DNA from: Mailhella sp.
GTDB taxonomy: Bacteria > Desulfobacterota > Desulfovibrionia > Desulfovibrionales > Desulfovibrionaceae
Direction of reading: 5' to 3'
Assembly (NCBI GenBank): GCA_017411945.1
Contig: JAFQPD010000035.1
Coordinates: 1 to 13,863, forward strand
DNA: 13,863 nucleotides
Shown: positions 1 through 5,934 of the stretch, piece by piece
How the letters are laid out: each line of letters starts with the position of its first letter
How positions within the stretch are numbered: the stretch's first letter is position 1
Notes under the pieces: generated by a model
What the model saw: only the letters and a program-made list of their open reading frames with translations
Databases searched by the model: none
Told to the model about the DNA's origin: nothing
Translations under genes and position numbers: made by a program

Positions 1-74
1 GGCTGGGCTACAAGGACTCGAACCTTGATTATCGGAGCCAGAATCCGACGTCCTGCCAATTGAACGATAGCCCA
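1..74 (-). tRNA. tRNA-Gln (anticodon CTG)
   Basis: On the minus strand this folds as a full cloverleaf. The acceptor stem is TGGGCTA/TAGCCCA, the D stem GTTC/GGAC, and the anticodon stem TCGGA/TCCGA encloses loop TTCTGGC, giving anticodon CTG (reads CAG, Gln). The T arm is CAAGG-TTCGAGT-CCTTG. The discriminator base is G, followed by CC at the window edge, so an encoded CCA tail would have its last base just outside the window. The weak-looking U1 start of the acceptor is typical of bacterial tRNA-Gln. Confidence 0.96.
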
Positions 75-89
75 ACGGTGCGAAAAAGA

Positions 90-117
90 GAACTACCAGA
101 ATCCTCTCATAAGTCAA
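90..117 (-). promoter_or_regulatory. Candidate sigma-70 promoter of tRNA-Gln
   Basis: The minus strand carries TTGACT (112-117) and TAGTTC (90-95) with a 16-bp spacer. Transcription would start about 7-10 bases before the mature tRNA 5' end at 74. The -35 box matches well and the -10 is poor. The 95-bp gap between the tRNA and the PAP2-like gene holds nothing else that I can recognise. Confidence 0.45.
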
Positions 118-169
118 GCAGAAATTTTCGCCTTGCCATAAATTTTCCGGAAGTCATTCAGAGAAAGCC

Positions 170-787
170 TCAGCCCAGCTTCCTGTGAGACGAAAACCGG
201 ATGATGACAAGGTGGCAGACCCACCATACGGCTATCACAGAAACCAACCCCAAGAGCCATCCTACCAGGATATCGAATGGATAGTTCTTCCCCACATAGA
301 TCTGCGAGAAGCCTACGCTGACAGGCAGGAAAAAGACCCAAGGGTTAGCCTTGGCAAACAGCAGGGAAAGCACCACGGCCACAGCCATGCAGGCTGCAGA
401 GGCAGAAGAAGGCATCGAGCCGCCCAGCCTCTGCTCTTCCACCAGTTCCTGCGTCACTTCCGACCACTTCTGGGTGGCAGCATCGTAATAGTTTGCGCCA
501 AGCAGTTCCTCACAGGGCCTGTCGCGCCCTATGGAATGCTTGAGCACGCTGGAGCTGAAATCCGTCACTCCTACGGAAAGCCCCATGAGAAGGACGAGCA
601 TGAGCACGCGGCCTACCGGCTCCAGCGAACTGCGCCAGCAGTGCACAGCGTACGCCACCACGCAGATGAGCACGCCAGCCCATATCAGCCAAATCTGAGA
701 AAACAGGGGGATGATGAAGTTGAAGACTTCATTGTGGAAGGTGATATTGATGAGATCGAAAATAGCTTCATCGACAACTTGGAACAT
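170..787 (-). CDS. PAP2-superfamily membrane protein, catalytic residues lost
   Basis: This 205-residue integral membrane protein has the layout of type 2 phosphatidic acid phosphatases / undecaprenyl-diphosphate phosphatases. It has several hydrophobic segments (about 22-48, 60-78, 131-145, 150-164, 172-196) and three motif positions. Motif 1 is intact: K83, six residues, then R90-P91. Motif 2, normally PSGH or PSSH, reads P126-S-S-A129, so the general-acid/base His is Ala. Motif 3, normally S-R-x5-H-x3-D, reads S161-Q162-x5-N168-x3-D172, so Arg became Gln and the nucleophilic His became Asn. I rechecked these codons directly. The fold is probably kept but phosphatase chemistry by the usual mechanism is not expected. 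The ATG at 787 is preceded by GAGG about 9 bases upstream. The gene stands alone behind its own candidate promoter. A binding, scaffolding or lipid-handling role is possible but unsupported. Confidence 0.85.
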   Translation of the reverse strand: MFQVVDEAIFDLINITFHNEVFNFIIPLFSQIWLIWAGVLICVVAYAVHCWRSSLEPVGRVLMLVLLMGLSVGVTDFSSSVLKHSIGRDRPCEELLGANYYDAATQKWSEVTQELVEEQRLGGSMPSSASAACMAVAVVLSLLFAKANPWVFFLPVSVGFSQIYVGKNYPFDILVGWLLGLVSVIAVWWVCHLVIIRFSSHRKLG

Positions 788-826
788 ACGGGCCTCGTTT
801 TAAAATATCCGCCTCTGGGCAGACAA

Positions 827-879
827 AAGGAGCAGCCCCGAAACCTCTCCTTAACGGGGCCGATGCGGGAACATCCCGC
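827..879 (-). other. Structured 5' leader: hairpin plus possible H-type pseudoknot
   Basis: Read on the minus strand, a perfect 6-bp hairpin with a 3-base loop (GCGGGA-TGT-TCCCGC, 879-865) is followed by stem GCCCCG (860-855)/CGGGGC (840-835). The loop of the second stem contains AAGGAG (852-847). That hexamer is exactly complementary to CTCCTT (832-827), two bases after the stem, which would form a pseudoknot. A short T run follows (829-825). It lies between the candidate promoter and the start of the PAP2-like gene. It could be a regulatory leader, a weak terminator after the ttcA-like gene, or chance. I match it to no known riboswitch class. Confidence 0.4.
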
Positions 880-891
880 TATGCTTCCCTT

Positions 892-921
892 ATCTTACGC
901 CCAGTTGTTCCCCGGCGTCAA
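892..921 (-). promoter_or_regulatory. Candidate promoter of the PAP2-like gene
   Basis: The minus strand has TTGACG (916-921) and TAAGAT (892-897) with an 18-bp spacer, starting 12 bases past the ttcA-like stop codon. The implied transcript would carry a leader of about 100 bases containing the folded element at 827-879. The call rests on hexamer similarity only. Confidence 0.4.
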
Positions 922-933
922 TCTTTCTGCAGA

Positions 934-1755
934 TCAGTGCCCACGGGCCGCAGGCATAGGAGGGGCGGCGCGCCCTTCCCGCACGCTCTCTGCCTCATCC
1001 TCTTCAGCGCCGGCCACAAGGTTCTGTTCCCACTGCCAGCGCGCCAATCCGTTGAACACGTTCTTGCGCTTGACCTTGCTGCCGCCGCACATGGCATCCA
1101 GGACTTCGAGCATATCCGTCCGCTTCGTCTTTCCCGCAGAGGGGCAGGGATTGGAAAAGACCGGCAGTTCCCATTGACGGGCGGCACGGACTATTTCCGA
1201 CTTCGGCAGGAGCATAAGCGGCCTGATGACCTGAAGAGAACCTCCGAAGAACGGCTCGTTCATGCTCATGCCGGCCACCTTGCCCGTCTGGACGAGATTC
1301 ATGAGAAAATTGGTCACAAGGTCATCGTTGTTGTGCCCGAAGGCCAGATGAGTGAGGCCATACTGGTGGCACAGGGCGAAAAGACGCTTGCGGCGCAGGC
1401 GGGCACAGTAGAAACAGGGAGAATTGCGGAGATTCTCTTCCGAATGGCCGCGCGGCCCGTAATCCGTGACTTCCAGATGCCCGGCAATGCCCTCCTTCGC
1501 CAGCCAGTCGGCAAGCGGGGCGTGGTTATGCGCATCGAAGCCGGGATTAAGATGGAGAGCCATTATCTCGAAGGGGAAAGGCACGATGCGCTGGCGCAGC
1601 TGCAGGACCTTGAGGAGGACGAAACTGTCCACGCCGCCGGATACGGCAACGCCCACGCGGGCCCCGGGGCGCAGCATGCCTGTGGTCTGCATGGCCTTGC
1701 CTGCGGCCTTCACGCAGACCTGCTGAGTGTAGCTGAGCTTGCTCATCCTGCTCAT
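934..1755 (-). CDS. TtcA-family tRNA 2-thiocytidine synthetase-like protein
   Basis: This cytosolic PP-loop ATPase has 273 residues. TtcA adenylates and thiolates C32 of certain tRNAs using a [4Fe-4S] cluster held by three cysteines. Visible here are the PP-loop SGGVDS (39-44), the CxxC pair C114/C117 followed by ARLRRKR, the GHNNDD motif (140-145), and a later Cys (C204 in NPCPSAG) that would complete the cluster. The C-terminal tail of about 25 residues is acidic then Ala/Pro-rich and looks poorly conserved. I chose the ATG at 1755 because GGAAGG sits 6 bases upstream; an in-frame ATG at 1779 has no such site and lies next to a terminator hairpin. It is codirectional with pepA. Family assignment is firm, the exact substrate less so, because related PP-loop proteins thiolate other positions. 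Confidence 0.88.
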   Translation of the reverse strand: MSRMSKLSYTQQVCVKAAGKAMQTTGMLRPGARVGVAVSGGVDSFVLLKVLQLRQRIVPFPFEIMALHLNPGFDAHNHAPLADWLAKEGIAGHLEVTDYGPRGHSEENLRNSPCFYCARLRRKRLFALCHQYGLTHLAFGHNNDDLVTNFLMNLVQTGKVAGMSMNEPFFGGSLQVIRPLMLLPKSEIVRAARQWELPVFSNPCPSAGKTKRTDMLEVLDAMCGGSKVKRKNVFNGLARWQWEQNLVAGAEEDEAESVREGRAAPPMPAARGH

Positions 1756-1783
1756 AGAAACCTTCCTCTCTGGCAACATCTGG

Positions 1784-1805
1784 AAAAGCCCCGCCGAAGC
1801 GGGGC
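1784..1805 (-). terminator. Intrinsic terminator or attenuator after pepA
   Basis: On the minus strand GCCCCGC-TTCG-GCGGGGC (1805-1788) is a perfect 7-bp stem with a stable UUCG loop, followed by TTTT (1787-1784). It starts 7 bases past the pepA stop and ends 28 bases before the ttcA-like ATG. That leaves no room for a full promoter between them, so the ttcA-like gene probably relies on read-through or on a promoter inside pepA. Confidence 0.75.
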
Positions 1806-1812
1806 CTGCTCT

Positions 1813-3348
1813 TTACTGAAGCACGTCCTCAGCCTTGTCCCACACGGCACTGAGGAGAGTGCGCACGCCGAAGCCTGTCGCTCCCTTGGCGTTGATGGGA
1901 TTCTCGGCATTGTCGGCAGCGGCCATGTCGATATGGGCCCAGACCTGGCCCTCCTTGACGAACTGCTGGAGGAAGACAGCGGCATGGATGGCGCCGCCTT
2001 CGCGCTGGCCGGCATTCACCATGTCGGCGCAGGGCGACTTGAGAGCCTTGAGGCTGGTGCCTGTCCAGAGGGGCAGACGCCAGTTGCGCTCTCCGAGAGC
2101 CGTTCCGGCTTCGTGCAGTCTCGAGGCAAGCTCATCGTCATCGCAGAAGAGGCCGGCGGCTTCGAGGCCGAGGGCAACGGCGCAGGCACCGGTGAGCGTG
2201 GCGATATCTATGAGACGGGCGGCCTTGTAGTTCTCCTGTGCCCATGCCAGAGCATCGGCAAGAACAAGACGGCCTTCGGCATCGGTATTGACGATCTCGA
2301 TGGACTTGCCGTTCTTGGCGACGACGATGTCTCCGGGCCGGGCGGCATGGCCGTCGGGCATATTCTCGGCGCAGGCCATGATGCCCACCACAGGACGGGC
2401 GGGAGCGTTGCCGCCGCCAAGCTGCCCGAGAGCTTCCATCACGCCGAGCACGGCGGCCGCGCCAGACATATCGCCCTTCATCTCTTCCATGCCCTTGGCA
2501 GGCTTGAGGCTGATGCCTCCGGAGTCGAAGCAGAGCCCTTTGCCCACCAGCACCACAGGCTCACGGCCTTCCACGCCCTTGGGAGCGTATTCGATGACGG
2601 CCATCTTCGGCTCTTCGGCAGAACCGCGAGCCACGGCCAGATAGGCTTCCATCTTCTCGGCCTCAAGCTCGGCGCGGCCAAGCACGCGGAAGTTCATGCC
2701 GTACTTCGCGGCCACCTCGCGCGCCTTGTCGGCAAAAGCGGAAGGCGTGGTCACGTTGGCGGGATCGTTGGCAAGGTCGCGGGCCAGAACTATGCCGGCA
2801 GCTTCGGCTTCGGCCATGCGGGCGGCGGAACGGACCTCGTTCTCCACGAACTCGCCTTCGCACATCACAGCCAGCCACTTGGGATCTTCGTGTTCGCTCT
2901 TGCGGCTCATCCAGCGTTCATAGCGGTACAGAGAAAGGAGAGAGGAGACGACGGCTTCCCGCACGAGCACGTCGAGAGCCACGCCCATCTTCTCGGCCAC
3001 GCGGGCCAGGGAAGCGCAGTCGAGGCCGACGCCTGCGAGGTCGTACTCACGGCACTGACGCATGGCCCTGCCCACGGCATAGCGGAAGGCCGTCATGTCC
3101 AGCTGTTCGGCCTTGCCGAGGCCGACGCCGAGCACGCGGGAGATCTCCATGGCCCTGGGGCCGTAGAACATGGTCATCTCCCCGGCCTTTCCGTGGAAAT
3201 CGCGCCATGCGGGAGCGATGCCCAGCCAGAGAGCGTTCTGGATGAGCGCAGAGCATGCCTGCTCGGCATCTTCACCTTCAAAAACAAAGCTGATGACGGC
3301 ATCGGCCTTCCACTTGGAAGCCCCGCCGGCCTGAAAACGAATATCCAT
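1813..3348 (-). CDS. pepA: Leucyl aminopeptidase, M17 family
   Basis: This 511-residue cytosolic dimetal aminopeptidase removes N-terminal residues from peptides. The N-terminal domain (about 1-180) is variable and the catalytic domain (about 185-505) is typical. Ligand and catalytic residues are visible at K270 and D275 in VGKGLCFDSGG, K282, D293 in MKGDMSG, D356 and E358 in the signature NTDAEGRL, and the bicarbonate-binding R360. This nearly matches E. coli PepA numbering, and length is also normal. The ATG at 3348 has AAGAGG 7 bases upstream. A longer in-frame reading to 3486 would overlap the preceding gene and encodes nothing family-like. It lies 31 bases after the rluB-like stop on the same strand, so the two are probably cotranscribed. 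A hairpin terminator follows the stop at once. Some M17 proteins also bind DNA; nothing here tests that. Confidence 0.96.
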   Translation of the reverse strand: MDIRFQAGGASKWKADAVISFVFEGEDAEQACSALIQNALWLGIAPAWRDFHGKAGEMTMFYGPRAMEISRVLGVGLGKAEQLDMTAFRYAVGRAMRQCREYDLAGVGLDCASLARVAEKMGVALDVLVREAVVSSLLSLYRYERWMSRKSEHEDPKWLAVMCEGEFVENEVRSAARMAEAEAAGIVLARDLANDPANVTTPSAFADKAREVAAKYGMNFRVLGRAELEAEKMEAYLAVARGSAEEPKMAVIEYAPKGVEGREPVVLVGKGLCFDSGGISLKPAKGMEEMKGDMSGAAAVLGVMEALGQLGGGNAPARPVVGIMACAENMPDGHAARPGDIVVAKNGKSIEIVNTDAEGRLVLADALAWAQENYKAARLIDIATLTGACAVALGLEAAGLFCDDDELASRLHEAGTALGERNWRLPLWTGTSLKALKSPCADMVNAGQREGGAIHAAVFLQQFVKEGQVWAHIDMAAADNAENPINAKGATGFGVRTLLSAVWDKAEDVLQ

Positions 3349-3379
3349 AGTAGACCTCTTGCGAGCTGTATGTTGAAAA

Positions 3380-4144
3380 TCAGCCTTCCAGCCCCACGGC
3401 ACGGCGCAGGGCGGAAACTTCAGAAGAAGAAAGCGGGCGCACTCGGCCCGGCTCAAGATCGCCCAAGTCCACAGGGCCTTCGGCAACGCGCATCAGCCGC
3501 AGGACGGTGAAGTCCACGTCGCGGCACATGCGGCGGATCTGGCGGTTCAGCCCCTGATGCAGGACCATTTCAAGCACGATGCCCCGACGGGACTGGCTGG
3601 GCAGCACCGTGACCTCCACAGGGGCCAGCCTGTCGCCTTCGGCAAGCGTCATGCCGCGGCGGAAAAGAGCAAGAGCCGCAGGCACGGAAGCCTCACCGCG
3701 CTCCGGGCGCACCAGAACATGATATATCTTGGGAAGATGCCAGCGCGGATGCGTAAGGCGGTGGGCAAGCTCCCCATCGTCGGTGAGCAGGAGCAGCCCT
3801 TCGGAAAAATAATCGAGCCGCCCCACAGGGTAGAGCCGCTTGCGGTTCCACGGCTCAGGAACGAGGTCGAGAACGGTTTCGCGCCCTTCCGGGTCGCTGG
3901 CGGTGGACACCACCTGAACAGGCTTGTGGAGCATGAGCCAGCAGGCCTGCGAACTCTGTGCCCGAAGCACGACAGGACGGCCCTTCAGGCTTATCCTGTC
4001 CTCCGGCATGACGCGCACGCCGGGATTGTCCACGACCTGCCCGTTGACGCGGACCTCGCCGGAAAAAATGAACTCATCCGCCTTGCGGCGCGAACATATG
4101 CCGGCATCGGCAAGGGCTTTGTTCAATCGGATACCTTCTGCCAC
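3380..4144 (-). CDS. 23S rRNA pseudouridine synthase, RsuA/RluB family
   Basis: This 254-residue protein isomerises a uridine in rRNA. An N-terminal S4 RNA-binding domain (about 4-62, with RLNKALADAGICSRRKADE) precedes the catalytic domain. The catalytic aspartate is D111 in VGRLDYFSEGLLLLTDDG, and the family's later LNRQIRRM signature is present. The RluB type is most likely, but RsuA, RluE and RluF cannot be separated by eye. I chose the GTG at 4144, which has GGGGGA just upstream and directly precedes the S4 domain. ATG codons at 4210, 4231 and 4249 lie at or upstream of the start site implied by the promoter at 4215-4243, and the residues they add look non-coding. It heads a minus-strand run with pepA. 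Confidence 0.9.
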   Translation of the reverse strand: MAEGIRLNKALADAGICSRRKADEFIFSGEVRVNGQVVDNPGVRVMPEDRISLKGRPVVLRAQSSQACWLMLHKPVQVVSTASDPEGRETVLDLVPEPWNRKRLYPVGRLDYFSEGLLLLTDDGELAHRLTHPRWHLPKIYHVLVRPERGEASVPAALALFRRGMTLAEGDRLAPVEVTVLPSQSRRGIVLEMVLHQGLNRQIRRMCRDVDFTVLRLMRVAEGPVDLGDLEPGRVRPLSSSEVSALRRAVGLEG

Positions 4145-4214
4145 ATTTCCCCCGAAGCTCTTTTTCCAGAATGCCCCCGCATAAAAAAGGGCTTTTCGTC
4201 TCTGGCACATTGGG

Positions 4215-4243
4215 ATAATGTGGGCTATCATTGGCCCCGTCAA
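4215..4243 (-). promoter_or_regulatory. Candidate sigma-70 promoter for rluB-pepA
   Basis: The minus strand carries TTGACG (4238-4243) and CATTAT (4215-4220) with an ideal 17-bp spacer. It would start transcription near 4208, giving a leader of about 65 bases before the GTG at 4144. The 151-bp divergent gap (4145-4295) also has to hold the start signals of the plus-strand acyltransferase genes, for which I find no convincing hexamer pair. Confidence 0.55.
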
Positions 4244-4295
4244 GAGCAATCCGCCAACAAAAAAGCTTTTTCAGCTTTCTGATCATCATAAAAGT

Positions 4296-4955
4296 ATGCA
4301 CCTCCCCCCTGCGCTAACATCCTTCCTGCTGGTCAATTTCTACAAGGCAGTCTGTGCTACGCTTCGCATCGAAGAAATAAACCGCAATGCCATCGACGCC
4401 GCCCATGCCCGCGGAGAAAGGCTCATCTTCTGCCTCTGGCATGACGAGCTCTTCTCGCTCATCCCTGTCGCCCGCCAACTCAAGGTGGTAGCCATAGTCA
4501 GCCCCAGCAAGGACGGCGACTACCTGGAGCGCATCCTTGCCGCCAAGAACGTCGGCGCAGTGCGCGGCTCCAGCACCCGCGGCGGCGTGCGCGCCCTGCT
4601 CAGCCTCGCCCGCATGATGAAAAGCGAACAGGTCCATGCCTGCATCACGGTCGACGGCCCTGCCGGCCCCCGCCACGAAGCCAAGGAAGGCGGCTTTTTC
4701 CTCGCCAACCGCACCGGCGGCCGCATAGTCCCCGTGCGCATCTCCATGAAGAACTCCTTCAAGGTTCCCACCTGGGACAAATTCCAAATCCCCCTCCCCT
4801 TCTCCAAGGTCGTCATCCGCTTCGGCGAACCGTGGGGAGAAGGCCTGCTGGAAGTGCCGAACATCGAAGAAGAGACGCTTGCCAGAAACAAGGCGCGCCT
4901 CGAAAAGGAACTGCACGAACTTGCTTCGCGCCCCATCCCCGGGGAGGAAGCATGA
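4296..4955 (+). CDS. DUF374-type lysophospholipid acyltransferase-like protein
   Basis: This 219-residue protein belongs to the DUF374 branch of the glycerolipid acyltransferase (LPLAT) superfamily and is probably attached to the inner membrane. Seen in order are an N-terminal hydrophobic stretch (about 7-22), CLWHDELF with H49/D50 corresponding to the catalytic HX4D region, VSPSKDGDYL (68-77), RGSSTRGG (90-97) and DGPAGPR (120-126). These are the characteristic blocks of the family. The acyl donor and acceptor are unknown, but the overlap with an LpxL-type gene points to acylation of lipid A or a related envelope lipid. I chose the ATG at 4296. The in-frame ATG at 4218 would place coding sequence over the divergent promoter. 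No clear ribosome-binding site precedes 4296, so the start is less certain than the family. Confidence 0.87.
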   Translation: MHLPPALTSFLLVNFYKAVCATLRIEEINRNAIDAAHARGERLIFCLWHDELFSLIPVARQLKVVAIVSPSKDGDYLERILAAKNVGAVRGSSTRGGVRALLSLARMMKSEQVHACITVDGPAGPRHEAKEGGFFLANRTGGRIVPVRISMKNSFKVPTWDKFQIPLPFSKVVIRFGEPWGEGLLEVPNIEEETLARNKARLEKELHELASRPIPGEEA

Positions 4956-5866
4956 CCACAGGCCAGAAGATGCGCCTTCGCATCCTGAAAAGCTTCGGCT
5001 CGTTCCTCCGCCGCTTCGGCTTTTCCGGCGCTGAACGCATGGGAAACTTCATGGGTCGCCTTTTCTGGCGACTGCTTCCCTCCCGGCGGGAACTCGCCAC
5101 GAAGAACATCATGACGCATCTTGGCAAAGGCCGGGAAGAGGCGGAACAGATAGCCTTCGAAAGCTTCATCCACAATGCGCGCTCCTTCCTTGAAATAGTC
5201 CTCACCAAGGACTTCGGGCTGGATTCCCCCAGCCTGCGCTTCGACCCGCCGGAACTCTTCGAAGAGCTGAAGAACTGCCAGCGGCCCATCGTTGCGGCTA
5301 CGGCTCACTTCGGAGCATGGGAACTTCTGGCCTCCCTTCTCGGCCAGATCTATGAAGCTCCGCGCCCCCGAATGGTGGTCGTTCGCAATTACCCCGACCC
5401 TGCCGTACAGGAATTCATAGCCTCCTGCCGCGAGGCTACCGGGGCAGATATGGTCGGCCACCGCCAGGCGGCCATGGGCGTCATCCGCGCCCTGCATAAG
5501 AACGGCATCGCCGCTTTCCTCGTGGACCACAACGCCATGAGGCGCGAAGCCATTTTCATTCCCTTCCTTGGGGAAGAAGCCGCCGTCAATGCCGGCCCTG
5601 CCCTTCTGGCCGTGCGCGGCAAGGCCCTCGTATGGCCTCTGGTGCTGGCACGCGAAGGGAACGATTACGTTTTTCGCCTGCAAAAGCCGCTGGACACCGC
5701 AGAACTCACGGGAACAAGAGAGGAAAACATCCTCGAAACGGCAAAATTCTATACCCGGGCCATCGAAAAATTCATCATCGACACCCCGGAACAGTGGTTC
5801 TGGATGCATGAGCGATGGAAAACAAAATTTAAAGAAAGCAAGAAATTCCGAGATCGCGACTGCTGA
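4952..5866 (+). CDS. Lipid A biosynthesis acyltransferase, LpxL/HtrB family
   Basis: This 304-residue inner-membrane protein belongs to the family that adds a secondary acyl chain from acyl-ACP to Kdo-lipid A or a lipid A precursor on the cytoplasmic face. The catalytic HX4E motif is H119-F-G-A-W-E124. A second conserved block, LVDHNAMRREAIFIPFLGEEA followed by PALLAVRGKA, matches the family's substrate-site region, and the C-terminal PEQWFWMHERWK is also typical. Length is normal. The ATG at 4952 overlaps the preceding stop (ATGA) and has GGGGAGGAA immediately upstream, so translation of the two acyltransferases is probably coupled. Chain length and the position acylated cannot be read from sequence. 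A strong terminator follows within 5 bases. Confidence 0.92.
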   Translation: MTTGQKMRLRILKSFGSFLRRFGFSGAERMGNFMGRLFWRLLPSRRELATKNIMTHLGKGREEAEQIAFESFIHNARSFLEIVLTKDFGLDSPSLRFDPPELFEELKNCQRPIVAATAHFGAWELLASLLGQIYEAPRPRMVVVRNYPDPAVQEFIASCREATGADMVGHRQAAMGVIRALHKNGIAAFLVDHNAMRREAIFIPFLGEEAAVNAGPALLAVRGKALVWPLVLAREGNDYVFRLQKPLDTAELTGTREENILETAKFYTRAIEKFIIDTPEQWFWMHERWKTKFKESKKFRDRDC

Positions 5867-5870
5867 CGGG

Positions 5871-5895
5871 AAAAGCCCCTTGAACGGGGCTTTTT
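5871..5895. terminator. Bidirectional intrinsic terminator between convergent operons
   Basis: AAAAGCCCC (5871-5879) pairs with GGGGCTTTT (5886-5894) around a 6-base loop. T runs follow on both strands: TTTTT at 5890s on plus and TTTT at 5874-5871 on minus. It ends the acyltransferase pair on the plus strand and the efflux operon on the minus strand. Confidence 0.9.
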
Positions 5896-5934
5896 CTTTT
5901 GCGGCCATCCAGCCGGAAGCTGGCCTCTATGCTT

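Noticed and set aside
825..880. Fluoride or preQ1 riboswitch ahead of the PAP2-like gene
   Set aside because: The hairpin-plus-pseudoknot outline is suggestive, but the conserved bases of either class are missing and the gene is not a typical target.
937..3510. Plus-strand open frame of 857 codons opposite the ttcA-like gene and pepA
   Set aside because: It is antisense to two clearly recognised genes, spans their intergenic terminator, and its translation (His/Gly/Ala-rich, no domains) is typical of the complement of GC-biased codons.
4145..4249. Longer N-terminus for the rluB-like gene from ATG codons at 4210, 4231 or 4249
   Set aside because: These lie at or upstream of the start site implied by the TTGACG-N17-CATTAT promoter, lack ribosome-binding sites, and add residues unlike the family.
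4520..5908. Minus-strand open frame of 462 codons opposite the two acyltransferases
   Set aside because: The sense strand has strong family motifs and coupling signals. The antisense translation has no recognisable domain and runs over the terminator.
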